NCBI RefSeq assembly: GCF_018604545.1
Contig: NZ_CP075896.1
Location: 2,976,001-3,040,000, forward strand
Direction: 5' to 3'
Source of the DNA: Streptomyces koelreuteriae
GTDB lineage: Bacteria > Actinomycetota > Actinomycetes > Streptomycetales > Streptomycetaceae
DNA: 64,000 nt
Shown: one piece after another, positions 33,142 through 41,956 of the stretch
How positions within the stretch are numbered: the stretch's first letter is position 1
Layout: each line of letters opens with the position of its first letter
Translations under genes and position numbers: made by a program
The notes under the pieces: model-generated
The model's input: the letters and a program-made list of their open reading frames with translations, nothing else
Database searches by the model: none
What the model was told of the DNA's origin: nothing

Positions 33142-33600
33142 GTGGAGCATGTCAACGCGGCCTCCGCTCCGGAGCTGGAGCGGACTCTCCTCACCTGCCT
33201 GCGCAGCCCCCGCTGGTCCCGGCGTGTCGCGGAACACCGCCCCTATCCGGACCTGGCCTCCCTGCTCGCCGCCTCCGACGAGGCGGCCTACGACCTGGCC
33301 TGGCCCGACCTCACGGAAGCCCTGGCGGCCGAGCCCCTGCCCGCCCTCGCCCCGGACACCTACGCCGTCGCGCACACGGCCCTCAGCGCGGCCTACGCCG
33401 CCTACGAGGCCCGCTTCGGCCATGTGTTCGTCATCTGCCTGGACGGCCTGACCCCGGACGAGACCCTGGACCACCTCCTGCAAGCCATCCGGTCACGATT
33501 GACCAACGATCCCGAAGAGGAGCGAGCGGTGGTGGCAGACGAGCTGCGGCGCCTGGCAACGGAGCGGCTGATCGACACCCTCAGGGGCGCGGGGCTGTAG
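33142..33600 (+). CDS. OHCU decarboxylase-like protein
   Basis: The protein has 152 residues from the GTG at 33142. It matches the 2-oxo-4-hydroxy-4-carboxy-5-ureidoimidazoline decarboxylase family (uric acid to allantoin) in LLTCLRSPRWSRRVAEHRPYPDLASLLAA and in AYAAYEARFGHVFVICLDG and the C-terminal helix. The segment that normally carries HPRIG and the catalytic Glu is missing between WPDLTEAL and YAVAHTAL. The frame stays open upstream to 33076 and encodes LPAHRLPDLPGRAAIP, which looks like a family N-terminus, so a non-standard start (CTG at 33094, after GAGGA) is possible. It may have lost the ureidoimidazoline activity. Confidence 0.65.
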   Translation: MEHVNAASAPELERTLLTCLRSPRWSRRVAEHRPYPDLASLLAASDEAAYDLAWPDLTEALAAEPLPALAPDTYAVAHTALSAAYAAYEARFGHVFVICLDGLTPDETLDHLLQAIRSRLTNDPEEERAVVADELRRLATERLIDTLRGAGL

Positions 33601-33855
33601 TCGATGTGCGGCTACCGCCGCGTGGGCGCGACAAGCCACAACGGCGCCGCACCCGGCAGATAACGGGAAATCACACCCCAGAAGCCGCAGACACTAGCCC
33701 GTAAGCATGCCAGTTTGATCACACAGCCAGACCCCCGCTAAGCCCAGCGACAACGCATCGCTACGATGCTGGGGGCCGGTGGACCGTACCCGGCCGGGCC
33801 CGACCGACACACCAAGCCGGCGCGGCCCCAATCCCCGCTCCCGGAGGAAACTTCC
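33601..33855. promoter_or_regulatory. Leader/promoter region of the sdh operon
   Basis: This 255-base spacer has no gene. It is less GC-rich than the surroundings between 33655 and 33770 (for example GCATGCCAGTTTGATCACAC), as expected for the promoter of sdhCDAB. GGAGGAAAC at 33842-33850 is the ribosome site of sdhC. I cannot assign exact promoter boxes. Confidence 0.45.
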
Positions 33856-34236
33856 GTGCCGGCTGGAACGCTGTACCGCGGCCGGGAAGGAATGTGGTCC
33901 TGGGTGGCTCATCGAGTCACCGGCGTCCTCATCTTCTTCTTCCTGTTCGTTCACGTGCTGGACACCGCTCTCGTCCGCGTGTCCCCTGAGGCCTACGACA
34001 CCGTCGTGGCCACGTACAAGACGCCGATCGTCGCGCTGCTGGAGTACGGCCTCGTCGCCGCCATCCTCTTCCACGCGCTCAACGGTCTGCGCGTCATCGC
34101 CGTCGACTTCTGGACCAAGGGCGCTCGCTACCAGAAGCAGATGCTCTGGACCGTCGTAGCCCTGTGGGCCGTGCTGATGCTCGGGGCGATCTACCCCGTC
34201 CTCGGCCACGCCGCTCGTGAACTGTTCGGGAGCTGA
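33856..34236 (+). CDS. sdhC: Succinate dehydrogenase cytochrome b556 subunit
   Basis: This 126-residue membrane anchor subunit of complex II starts from a GTG behind GGAGGAAAC. It has MWSWVAHRVTGVLIFFFLFVHVLDTAL as the first helix, with the SdhC signature His and Arg, two further helices (TPIVALLEYGLVAAILFHALNGLRV and LWTVVALWAVLMLGAIYPVL) and heme-ligand histidines in the FVHVLD and FHALNG helices. It is the first gene of sdhCDAB, five bases before sdhD. It carries electrons from the iron-sulfur subunit to menaquinone. Confidence 0.96.
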   Translation: MPAGTLYRGREGMWSWVAHRVTGVLIFFFLFVHVLDTALVRVSPEAYDTVVATYKTPIVALLEYGLVAAILFHALNGLRVIAVDFWTKGARYQKQMLWTVVALWAVLMLGAIYPVLGHAARELFGS

Positions 34237-34241
34237 CGCCA

Positions 34242-34721
34242 ATGTCCACGACTGAGAAGACCGCTGCGGGCGTCGGCCCCGTCGAGGGCGACGTCTACAC
34301 CGTCGACAACCCGGCCCCCTTCATCGAGGCCCCGCGCAAGCGCACCAAGAAGACCCCGAAGTCCACGCGGGGCAACTTCGAGCTGGCCGCCTGGCTGTTC
34401 ATGCGCCTGTCCGGCGTGGTGCTGGTCGTGCTGGTCATCGGCCACCTGGTGATCCAGCTCGTGCTGGACGGCGGTGTGTCGAAGATCGGCTTCGCCTTCG
34501 TGGCGGGCCGCTGGGCGAGCCCCTTCTGGCAGGTCTGGGACCTGCTGATGCTGTGGCTCGCGATGCTGCACGGCGCCAACGGCCTGCGCACGGTCATCAA
34601 CGACTACGCGGAGCGCGCGAACACCCGGCTGTGGCTCAAGGGCCTGCTCTACACCGCCACGGTGTTCACCATCCTGCTGGGCACGCTGGTGATCTTCACC
34701 TTCGACCCGAACATCCGCTAG
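34242..34721 (+). CDS. sdhD: Succinate dehydrogenase hydrophobic membrane anchor subunit
   Basis: This 159-residue protein has a hydrophilic N-terminus of about 40 residues (with [14 protein letters not shown]) followed by three membrane helices: [44 protein letters not shown] and [18 protein letters not shown]. The segment RLSGVVLV and the histidines in VIGHLV and MLHGANG fit the second anchor of actinobacterial succinate dehydrogenase. It is directly between sdhC and sdhA. Confidence 0.96.
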   Translation: MSTTEKTAAGVGPVEGDVYTVDNPAPFIEAPRKRTKKTPKSTRGNFELAAWLFMRLSGVVLVVLVIGHLVIQLVLDGGVSKIGFAFVAGRWASPFWQVWDLLMLWLAMLHGANGLRTVINDYAERANTRLWLKGLLYTATVFTILLGTLVIFTFDPNIR

Positions 34722-34740
34722 GCACGGGGCTGCGAGAATC

Positions 34741-36495
34741 ATGAAGATCCACAAGTACGACACCGTCATCGTCGGCGCCGGTGGCGCGGGCATGCGCGCC
34801 GCCATCGAGTCGACGAAGCGCAGCCGCACCGCGGTCCTGACGAAGCTGTACCCCACCCGCTCCCACACGGGCGCCGCGCAGGGCGGCATGGCCGCCGCGC
34901 TGGCCAACGTGGAGGAGGACAACTGGGAGTGGCACACCTTCGACACGGTCAAGGGTGGTGACTACCTGGTCGACCAGGACGCCGCCGAGATCCTGGCGAA
35001 GGAGGCCATCGACTCCGTCCTCGACCTGGAGAAGATGGGCCTGCCGTTCAACCGCACGCCGAACGGCACCATCGACCAGCGCCGCTTCGGCGGTCACAGC
35101 CGTAACCACGGCGAGGCCCCGGTCCGCCGCTCCTGCTACGCGGCCGACCGCACCGGCCACATGATCCTCCAGACGCTGTACCAGAACTGCGTCAAGGAGG
35201 GCGTGGAGTTCTACAACGAGTTCTACGTCCTGGACCAGCTGATCACCGAGGTCGACGGCGTCAAGAAGTCGGCCGGTGTGGTGGCGTACGAGCTCGCCAC
35301 CGGCGAGATCCACGTCTTCCAGGCGAAGTCCGTGGTCTACGCGTCCGGCGGCTGCGGCAAGTTCTTCAAGGTGACGTCCAACGCGCACACCCTGACCGGT
35401 GACGGCCAGGCGGCGGTCTACCGCCGGGGTCTGCCGCTGGAGGACATGGAGTTCTTCCAGTTCCACCCGACCGGCATCTGGCGCATGGGCATCCTGCTGA
35501 CGGAGGGCGCCCGCGGTGAGGGCGGCATCCTCCGCAACAAGGACGGCGAGCGCTTCATGGAGAAGTACGCGCCGGTCATGAAGGACCTCGCGTCCCGTGA
35601 CGTCGTCTCCCGCTCCATCTACACGGAGATCCGGGAAGGCCGCGGCTGCGGCCCCGAGGGCGACCACGTCTACCTGGACCTGACGCACCTCCCGCCGGAG
35701 CAGCTGGACGCGAAGCTCCCGGACATCACGGAGTTCGCCCGCACCTACCTCGGCATCGAGCCCTACACGGACCCGATCCCGATCCAGCCCACCGCGCACT
35801 ACGTCATGGGCGGCATCCCGACGAACGTCGAGGGTGAGGTCCTGTCGGACAACACCACCGTCGTCCCGGGCCTGTACGCGGCCGGCGAGGTCGCCTGTGT
35901 GTCCGTGCACGGCGCCAACCGCCTCGGCACCAACTCGCTGCTGGACATCAACGTGTTCGGCAAGCGCGCGGGCATCGCCGCCGCCGAGTACGCGCAGACG
36001 GCGGAGTTCGTCGAGCTGCCGGAGAACCCGGCGGAGCTCGTGGTCGAGCAGGTGGAGCGCCTGCGCGACTCCACCGGCACCGAGCGTGTGACGGCGATCC
36101 GCCGCGAACTGCAGGAGACCATGGACGCCAACGTCATGGTGTTCCGCACCGAGCAGACGATCAAGACGGCGGTCGAGAAGATCGCGGAGCTGCGCGAGCG
36201 GTTCAAGAACGTGTCGATCCAGGACAAGGGCAAGCGGTTCAACACGGACCTGCTGGAGGCCATCGAGCTGGGCAACCTGCTGGACCTCGCCGAGGTCATG
36301 GCGGTCTCCGCGCTCGCCCGCAAGGAGTCCCGCGGCGGTCACTACCGCGAGGACTACCCGAACCGCGACGACGTCAACTTCATGCGGCACACCATGGCGT
36401 ACCGCGAGGTCGGCGCCGACGGTTCCGAAACCGTCCGTCTCGACTACAAGCCGGTCGTCCAGACCCGCTACCAGCCGATGGAGCGTAAGTACTGA
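34741..36495 (+). CDS. sdhA: Succinate dehydrogenase flavoprotein subunit
   Basis: This 584-residue protein has the FAD dinucleotide motif [17 protein letters not shown] at the start and the covalent-flavin histidine in [12 protein letters not shown]. The substrate/active-site segments [39 protein letters not shown] and [10 protein letters not shown] follow, with the [13 protein letters not shown] flavin site near residue 395. The stop overlaps the sdhB start by one base (TGATG). It oxidises succinate to fumarate in the TCA cycle at the cytoplasmic face of the membrane. Confidence 0.98.
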   Translation: MKIHKYDTVIVGAGGAGMRAAIESTKRSRTAVLTKLYPTRSHTGAAQGGMAAALANVEEDNWEWHTFDTVKGGDYLVDQDAAEILAKEAIDSVLDLEKMGLPFNRTPNGTIDQRRFGGHSRNHGEAPVRRSCYAADRTGHMILQTLYQNCVKEGVEFYNEFYVLDQLITEVDGVKKSAGVVAYELATGEIHVFQAKSVVYASGGCGKFFKVTSNAHTLTGDGQAAVYRRGLPLEDMEFFQFHPTGIWRMGILLTEGARGEGGILRNKDGERFMEKYAPVMKDLASRDVVSRSIYTEIREGRGCGPEGDHVYLDLTHLPPEQLDAKLPDITEFARTYLGIEPYTDPIPIQPTAHYVMGGIPTNVEGEVLSDNTTVVPGLYAAGEVACVSVHGANRLGTNSLLDINVFGKRAGIAAAEYAQTAEFVELPENPAELVVEQVERLRDSTGTERVTAIRRELQETMDANVMVFRTEQTIKTAVEKIAELRERFKNVSIQDKGKRFNTDLLEAIELGNLLDLAEVMAVSALARKESRGGHYREDYPNRDDVNFMRHTMAYREVGADGSETVRLDYKPVVQTRYQPMERKY

Positions 36496-37274
36496 TGGCT
36501 ACCCCTGTTGTGGACAAGGCGGAAGCGGCCGGCCAGCCCGAGCCCGGCTTCGCCGACTCCCCCTACATCACCGTCACCTTCCGGGTCCGCCGCTTCAACC
36601 CGGAGGTCTCGGCCGAGGCGACCTGGGAAGACTTCCAGCTGGAGATCGACCCCAAGGAGCGCGTCCTCGATGCCCTCCACAAGATCAAGTGGGACGTCGA
36701 CGGCACGCTGACGTTCCGCCGCTCCTGCGCGCACGGCATCTGCGGCTCCGACGCCATGCGGATCAACGGCAAGAACCGCCTCGCGTGCAAGACGCTGATC
36801 AAGGACATCAACCCCGAGAAGCCGATCACGGTCGAGGCCATCAAGGGCCTGACGGTCCTGAAGGACCTCGTGGTCGACATGGAGCCGTTCTTCCAGGCGT
36901 ACCGCGACGTCATGCCCTTCCTCATCACGAAGGACACGAACGAGCCGACGCGTGAGCGCCTTCAGTCGGCCGAGGACCGCGAGCGCTTCGACGACACCAC
37001 GAAGTGCATCCTCTGCGCGGCCTGCACCACGTCGTGCCCGGTCTTCTGGAACGACGGCCAGTACTTCGGCCCGGCGGCCATCGTCAACGCGCACCGCTTC
37101 ATCTTCGACTCGCGCGACGAGGCCGGAGAGCAGCGCCTGGAGGTCCTCAACGACCGCGACGGCGTCTGGCGCTGCCGCACGACCTTCAACTGCACGGACG
37201 CCTGCCCGCGCGGCATCGAGGTCACCAAGGCGATCGCGGAGGTGAAGCGAGCGCTGATCACGCGCCGCTTCTGA
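36495..37274 (+). CDS. sdhB: Succinate dehydrogenase iron-sulfur subunit
   Basis: This 259-residue protein has the [2Fe-2S] ligands in RRSCAHGICGSDAM and the Cys in NRLACKTL, the [4Fe-4S] ligands in CILCAACTTSCPVFW, and the [3Fe-4S] cysteines completing with NCTDACPRGIEV. All expected cysteines are present. It is coupled to sdhA by a TGATG overlap and followed by a strong terminator, so it closes the operon. Confidence 0.98.
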   Translation: MATPVVDKAEAAGQPEPGFADSPYITVTFRVRRFNPEVSAEATWEDFQLEIDPKERVLDALHKIKWDVDGTLTFRRSCAHGICGSDAMRINGKNRLACKTLIKDINPEKPITVEAIKGLTVLKDLVVDMEPFFQAYRDVMPFLITKDTNEPTRERLQSAEDRERFDDTTKCILCAACTTSCPVFWNDGQYFGPAAIVNAHRFIFDSRDEAGEQRLEVLNDRDGVWRCRTTFNCTDACPRGIEVTKAIAEVKRALITRRF

Positions 37275-37294
37275 GTTCGCGTTCCGCAGTCCTT

Positions 37295-37329
37295 CGAGGG
37301 CCCCGTTTCCGCTGGGAACGGGGCCCTCG
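37295..37329. terminator. Terminator of the sdhCDAB operon
   Basis: A perfect 13-bp inverted repeat has arms CGAGGGCCCCGTT (37295-37307) and AACGGGGCCCTCG (37317-37329) around a nine-base loop. It begins 21 bases after the sdhB stop. Confidence 0.92.
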
Positions 37330-37428
37330 GGCATATGCCACACCATCGGGTGAAGGAGGCCGAGAGCGACGCTCGGGGGGCGTCCGACCTACGATGATGC
37401 TCTCGACACCAGCCACGGGAGGCACCTG

Positions 37429-38040
37429 ATGTCCGCTGCAGCCGTCGAGCGGCCTTACGGAAGGCGTCCGCTGATCACGGAGGCCAACCGGCTCATGGAG
37501 CGCAACCCGGGCTACCGAGTCGAGATCATCGGAGGCCAGATCCTCGCGTCTCCACCTCCCGACGGTTCGCACGCGGTGGCCCTGACCGACCTCATGCTGC
37601 CTTTCATGGCAGCGGGCCTTCACGGGCCGGACTCGAAGCTGGTTCAGGGCATCGGCCTCTGGCTGCCGACCGGCACGGAGGACTACGCGATTCCCGATCT
37701 GTCTCTCGTGGACGGCGACATCGACGACCACCTCATCGAGAACAACTGCTACGACCCCGTCTGCTTCCGCCTGGTCCTGGAGGTCACCTCCAGCAACTAC
37801 CGGACCGACCTGCGCACCAAGGTCACCGCGTACGCGGAGGCGAAGGTCCCGGTGTATGTCATCGTCGACCGCAAACACCAGCGCCTCCACGTCCTCACCG
37901 CCCCAGCCGGGGACAAGTACGAGAACCACCGTCCCCATGCCCCCGGCGAACTCGTCACGCTCCCCGACTCCATCGGCGCCGAGGTCACCCTCGATGTCGC
38001 CGCGATTCTGAAGGCGGGACAGCCGGCGACGAGCGACTGA
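37429..38040 (+). CDS. Uma2-family (DUF820) putative endonuclease
   Basis: This 203-residue protein of the Uma2/DUF820 family has a PD-(D/E)xK-like nuclease fold. The metal-binding pattern is visible as YAIPDLSLVDGDID, then RLVLEVTSSNYRTDLRTK, followed by YAEAKVPVYVIVDRK. The ATG follows GGGAGG. Streptomyces genomes carry many paralogues, often in restriction-poor or accessory contexts, and their biological role is unknown. Its stop lies one base from the stop of the convergent DUF4132 gene. Confidence 0.9.
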   Translation: MSAAAVERPYGRRPLITEANRLMERNPGYRVEIIGGQILASPPPDGSHAVALTDLMLPFMAAGLHGPDSKLVQGIGLWLPTGTEDYAIPDLSLVDGDIDDHLIENNCYDPVCFRLVLEVTSSNYRTDLRTKVTAYAEAKVPVYVIVDRKHQRLHVLTAPAGDKYENHRPHAPGELVTLPDSIGAEVTLDVAAILKAGQPATSD

Positions 38041-38041
38041 G

Positions 38042-40513
38042 TCACAGCTGGCTCAGGATCGTGGGGTCCGTGATCTTCGTGTCCGCCGCCAGGAGCATCG
38101 CCTTGCTCAGGATGACCGCCAGCATGCGGTCGCCCTCGAAGGGGAGGTAGCCCGTCCCCGGGGCGGCCGGGTCGGACTTCGGGACGATGCAGAGGTACTG
38201 GTCGTTCGGGGTCATGAGGATGTTGCCCGAGCCGAGGTGGATCTTGTACGTGTGGCGTTCGCCCTTCACATGCAGGAAGCGGCCCTCCAGGGTGCAGCGG
38301 TCGGCGATGGCCAGGCGAGGTATCAGGCGCTGCAGCAGCGCGCGTCGCGTCTCGGCGCTCTGGTTCAGTTCGCCGAAGCCGTACGACGTCCAGTACTCCC
38401 GGAAGCGGCCGCCGGGGCCGCCGTCCTGCCAGGTCGGGTCGTTGCCGATGCTGGCGACGCCGACGAACAGGTCGACGTCGCGCAGGACTTCGGAGAGGAC
38501 CAGGGGCGGGATGTCCGCCAGGGGGAGCGGGTCGACGGGGTCCTGGCCGTCGCGGAGCCACATGCCGTACTCGCCGCCGGAGCAGTGCGCCGAGTTCTGC
38601 GGGGCGTCGATCGGATAGAAGCGGACCTGGTCGGTGCGCAGGCGCAGATAGCTGCCGGAGTCGGTGGTGTCGACGCCGTAGTCCTCGCCGTCGCCCTCGA
38701 TCCAGTACTCGGCGCGCAGGCCCCACTGGGGCAGCTCGCGGGTGGCGGGCGGGGCCGAGTCGTCGACGCACAGGCGGAGCTTGTTGCGCCAGCCGCGGAC
38801 GGCGGCCAGGGAGTGGAACTGGTGCTGGCGCAGGATGTGGGCGGCGAAGCGGTTGGAGTAGCTGCCGGTGGTGCGCTCGGCGTCCGTGAGCAGGTAGATC
38901 TCGCGGTGGGCCTGTTTGAACGGCTGGGTGACGGCGTGCCGTTCCAGCCAGTCGCGCCAGGCGACGATCTCGGCGGGTTCATGGCCGGCCGGGTGCCAGA
39001 GTTCGACCCGCGTGCCCTGAGTGAGGGGGTCGTCGGTCAGTGTCCGCAGCTCGCCGTCCGCGAATCCGGCCGTCGTACCGTCGACGGTCCACAGCAGGCG
39101 GCGGGCCAGGGTGCCGACCAGCGGATGGTCGAGGTAGCGCTCGCGCCAGGTGGTGTACGACCAGGTGCGGCGGGCCAGGAACTGGCGGTCCAGGCGCTCG
39201 CTCTGCGCGGAGAGCATCTTGTCGATGTCCTTGAGCCCGGCCTTCAGCTCCTTGAGCTCCTCGGCGTGGTCGCGCTTCACCGCGGCGGGCACGCTCTTGA
39301 CGGGCTTGCCCGCGGCGTTGCGCCAGCCGAGCACGGCCCGGGTGCCCTGGACCTCCAGCAGCGCGGTCACCTCGCCGAAGCGGTGCTCCGCCCGGCCGAC
39401 CTCTGTGAGGCCGTAGGCGGGGACCGCCAGTTCCTCGATCTCCTCGCGGCTGAGGCCGAGCGCGGTGGCCCGTGTCTCCAGGGCCGTGTCGAGGAGCTTG
39501 GCGGTGTTCTTGTACGTCACCCGGGTGGCCAGCCGGGCGAGTTCGGCGAGGGCGGCCTCGCTGTCGATGCGGGCGAGCGCGACGACGCCGGCGTTGGCGA
39601 CCTTGGGATTGCGGGGTCCGAGTCCGGCGGCCTTCTTCAGCGAGGTCTCGACGAGGGCGCCGAGGGCCCGGGCCGTGTCGGGGTGGGGCGGCAGGAGGGA
39701 GAGGAGCCAGGCCAGGCCGCGCAGGGCGGTCGCGTTGTACGGGTCGTAGGCGTTGTTGATGTCCGGCTGCCACGCCTGGCGTTCCAGGAGGAGGGTGCGA
39801 GGGCGGCCGACGAGGGCGAGCCAGGAGTGGAGTCGCTCGCGGACGTCGTCGGGGCCGAGGGTGTCGAGCAGGGCGCGGGCGCCCTTGTCCCACTTGGCCG
39901 TGGGCTTGGAGGCGGTGGCCGTGAGGGCGTGCGCGAGGAGGGCCTGCCAGTCGGGGGCGGCGGCGTCGCGCATGGCCTGTTCGGCCCATTCCTCGCCGAC
40001 GTTGAGGACGGGGTCGGTGAGCTGCCCGGCCAGTTCCGTGAGGTCGCCCGCGCGGTAGGCGTCCAGGGCGGCGCGGCGGACCACGGCCACGACGGGCGCG
40101 GGGAGCGGGCGTCCCGCGGCCAGTTCGGCCCGGAACAGCACGTCGAAACGGGCCGCGTACCAGAAGGACTGGTGCCGGGCCAGATCGGCCAGGGCCCGGT
40201 GGCGCTCGGCGGCCAGCGGGTCGTCGGTGAGGCCCTCGGAGACCATGCCGCACAGGGCGAGATGGCGGCAGCGGGCCTCCGTCTCGTCACCGGCCTGGCC
40301 GAAGCGGTCGGCCAGGGCGTACAGCAGGGCGCGGCGGCGCTCGGCCGGCAGCTCCCGGAGCTGGTCCAGCACCTGCTGCCAACTGCCTCCCCAGGCGCCG
40401 CGGCTGGAGTCCATGACCCGCAGCGCCTCGTCGGCGACCCGGCCCATGTCGCCGTCCTCGATCCTGTTGCGCAGCCGGTCCGTGTGCGACCGGGGCGACC
40501 GGAAGGCGCTCAT
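38042..40513 (-). CDS. DUF4132-domain protein
   Basis: This large soluble protein of 823 residues has an alpha-helical HEAT-like N-terminal half (repeats such as ALVETSLKKAAGLGPRNPKVANAG and ARIDSEAALAELARLATRV). The C-terminal part matches DUF4132, with TLTDDPLTQGTRVELWHP, QPFKQAHREIYLLTDAE, FAAHILRQHQF and the C-terminal block VGVASIGNDPTWQDGG and FLHVKGERHTYKIHLGSGNI. No enzymatic motif is certain. It is coupled by TGATG overlap to the small gene at 40513, so the two products probably interact. The nearest characterised relatives (MolR/WGR-associated) do not reveal a function. Confidence 0.88.
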   Translation of the reverse strand: MSAFRSPRSHTDRLRNRIEDGDMGRVADEALRVMDSSRGAWGGSWQQVLDQLRELPAERRRALLYALADRFGQAGDETEARCRHLALCGMVSEGLTDDPLAAERHRALADLARHQSFWYAARFDVLFRAELAAGRPLPAPVVAVVRRAALDAYRAGDLTELAGQLTDPVLNVGEEWAEQAMRDAAAPDWQALLAHALTATASKPTAKWDKGARALLDTLGPDDVRERLHSWLALVGRPRTLLLERQAWQPDINNAYDPYNATALRGLAWLLSLLPPHPDTARALGALVETSLKKAAGLGPRNPKVANAGVVALARIDSEAALAELARLATRVTYKNTAKLLDTALETRATALGLSREEIEELAVPAYGLTEVGRAEHRFGEVTALLEVQGTRAVLGWRNAAGKPVKSVPAAVKRDHAEELKELKAGLKDIDKMLSAQSERLDRQFLARRTWSYTTWRERYLDHPLVGTLARRLLWTVDGTTAGFADGELRTLTDDPLTQGTRVELWHPAGHEPAEIVAWRDWLERHAVTQPFKQAHREIYLLTDAERTTGSYSNRFAAHILRQHQFHSLAAVRGWRNKLRLCVDDSAPPATRELPQWGLRAEYWIEGDGEDYGVDTTDSGSYLRLRTDQVRFYPIDAPQNSAHCSGGEYGMWLRDGQDPVDPLPLADIPPLVLSEVLRDVDLFVGVASIGNDPTWQDGGPGGRFREYWTSYGFGELNQSAETRRALLQRLIPRLAIADRCTLEGRFLHVKGERHTYKIHLGSGNILMTPNDQYLCIVPKSDPAAPGTGYLPFEGDRMLAVILSKAMLLAADTKITDPTILSQL

Positions 40514-40905
40514 CAGCTACCCACCAGGGGAACGAGCTTCAGGAAGGTGATCTCGGTACCGAGCGGCAGCTCGATCTCCTCGTCCGGGTCCGTGATCTGA
40601 CGGTCCCCCACCAGCACCAGGAAGCCGTTCCCCGCGAAGGCGCGCAGGGCCAGGGCCGTCTGCGCCTCGGGGTCGATGCGGCGGGGTGTGCGCACCGCGT
40701 ATCCGTTCAGCACGCGCTCGGTGTCCTCGGGCTGGACGAGCCCCTGGAACACCTTCGGCGTACGGGCGTTGAACTCCGCGACCTCCTGGAACACCCGGCG
40801 CCGGATCAACTCCCGCACGGTCAGCCGCTCCTCGGCGATCTCGAGCCCCCAGCCCGCCCGTCGCTCCCCCGCTGTCGTCTCGTCGACGAACGTCACGATT
40901 GCCAT
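40513..40905 (-). CDS. Small putative beta-grasp (MoaD/ThiS-like C-terminus) protein paired with DUF4132
   Basis: This 130-residue protein starts MAIVTFVDETTAGERR. After a helix LTVRELIRRRVFQEVAEF and an insertion it has GFLVLVGDRQITDPDEEI and ends ELPLGTEITFLKLVPLVGS. The strand-helix-strand order and the final strand ending in PLVGS resemble ubiquitin-like proteins such as MoaD, whose tail ends in a hydrophobic strand and Gly-Gly. Here the final residues are Gly-Ser. Its stop overlaps the start of the DUF4132 gene (TGATG). The assignment of the fold is by eye and tentative. Confidence 0.6.
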   Translation of the reverse strand: MAIVTFVDETTAGERRAGWGLEIAEERLTVRELIRRRVFQEVAEFNARTPKVFQGLVQPEDTERVLNGYAVRTPRRIDPEAQTALALRAFAGNGFLVLVGDRQITDPDEEIELPLGTEITFLKLVPLVGS

Positions 40906-40952
40906 GCCGCAGACAGTACGAGGCGCCACTGACAATCACCCCGACCCCTGTG

Positions 40953-41011
40953 TTGAACGTGTTCAAAAAAGGGTCTACAGTCTTCCTCGACAGCGTTTTG
41001 AACGTGTTCAA
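40953..41011. promoter_or_regulatory. Duplicated TetR-type operator TTGAACGTGTTCAA
   Basis: The 14-base palindrome TTGAACGTGTTCAA occurs twice, at 40953-40966 and 40998-41011. Similar AAAAAGGG/GAAGGGTG follows each copy, and the starts are 45 bases apart. It lies between the divergent DUF4132/beta-grasp operon and the 41025-42700 operon. The TetR gene at 41957 ends that operon and is the likely binder. The second copy is immediately upstream of the ribosome site for 41025. Confidence 0.8.
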
Positions 41012-41024
41012 GAAGGGTGGGGCA

Positions 41025-41432
41025 ATGGACCGCACGGTCATCGCCTATGTCATCTACCTGGTGGTCAGCGTCGCGTTGACGGTCTGGGTGGCTCGCACGC
41101 TCAGTCGGAACGGGAAGGTGTTCCTGGCCGATGTGCTGCACGGCAACGAGAAGCTCGCCGATGCCGTCAACCACCTGCTGGTGGTCGGGTTCTATCTCGT
41201 CAACCTCGGGTTCGTCGCGCTGTATCTGAGCGGGGACGAGACCATCACCGACACCCGCGGGGTCTTCGAGGCCCTGTCGACGAAGCTCGGTGTGGTGCTG
41301 CTGGTGCTCGGTGTGATGCACCTGGCCAACGTCTATGTGCTGAACCGGATCCGGCGGCGGGGTGTGATGGAGCGGGAGCAGGTGCCGCCCGTGCCGCCGC
41401 AGGGCTGGGCGGCTCCGTCGGCGCGGGCCTGA
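41025..41432 (+). CDS. Small integral membrane protein
   Basis: This 135-residue protein has four hydrophobic segments: TVIAYVIYLVVSVALTVWVA, a segment around NHLLVVGFYLVNLGFVALYL, and TKLGVVLLVLGVMHLANVYVL, the second being long enough for two passes. AAGAAGGGTGGGGC precedes the ATG. It opens an operon with a DCC-family protein and a TetR regulator, behind a duplicated operator. No family with known function is recognised. Confidence 0.8.
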   Translation: MDRTVIAYVIYLVVSVALTVWVARTLSRNGKVFLADVLHGNEKLADAVNHLLVVGFYLVNLGFVALYLSGDETITDTRGVFEALSTKLGVVLLVLGVMHLANVYVLNRIRRRGVMEREQVPPVPPQGWAAPSARA

Positions 41433-41444
41433 GCGGAGGCCCGG

Positions 41445-41924
41445 GTGAACGCCACCGCACCGGTCCGCCGGCTCACCGTCCTGTACGACGCCGAGTGCTC
41501 CCTGTGCGCGTTCCTGCGCGACTGGCTCCTGCGGCAGCCGCAACTGGTGCCGCTGGAGCTGGTCCCGGCCGCCTCCGAGGAGGCCCGGCGGCGCTTTCCC
41601 GGACTCGACCACGGCGCCACCCTCGACGAGATCACCGTCGTCGGCGACGCCGGGCAGGTCTATCTGGGGCCCGCCGCCTGGATCGTCACCCTGTGGGCGC
41701 TGCGCGAGCACCGTCCGCTCGCCCACCGGCTCAGCACCCCTTCCGGTGCCCTGCTCGCCAAGGGCGCGGTGCTGGCCGCCGCGAAATGGCGCGGGTCGCA
41801 GTGGGGCGGGACGCGGTGGGGCGGCCGGGTGTACCGGCGGGCGGACGGGTGGGCGTACACCCCGGAGGCCGGCTGGACCTACACCGCGCCGGGCTGCGCC
41901 GACGGCACCTGCGCCCCTCGGTAG
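41445..41924 (+). CDS. DCC-family thiol-disulfide oxidoreductase-like protein (DUF393)
   Basis: The protein has 159 residues from a GTG at 41445. The defining motif YDAECSLC (DxxCxxC) is present near residue 14, followed by FLRDWLLRQPQL and the helix region ALREHRPLAHRLSTPSGAL. This follows the DUF393/DCC family, thioredoxin-like proteins of uncertain redox role. The C-terminal 35 residues (RRADGWAYTPEAGWTYTAPGCADGTC) are aromatic-rich with two more cysteines. It lies between the membrane protein gene and the TetR gene of the same operon. Confidence 0.88.
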   Translation: MNATAPVRRLTVLYDAECSLCAFLRDWLLRQPQLVPLELVPAASEEARRRFPGLDHGATLDEITVVGDAGQVYLGPAAWIVTLWALREHRPLAHRLSTPSGALLAKGAVLAAAKWRGSQWGGTRWGGRVYRRADGWAYTPEAGWTYTAPGCADGTCAPR

Positions 41925-41956
41925 CCGCACCGGTGCTGACGTTAGGCTCTCTTCCC

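Noticed and set aside
34696..36390. A 564-residue minus-strand frame
   Set aside because: It mirrors sdhA, which is certain.
38237..40600. A 787-residue open frame on the plus strand
   Set aside because: It is the antisense shadow of the DUF4132 gene, whose motifs and coupling to its neighbour are clear.
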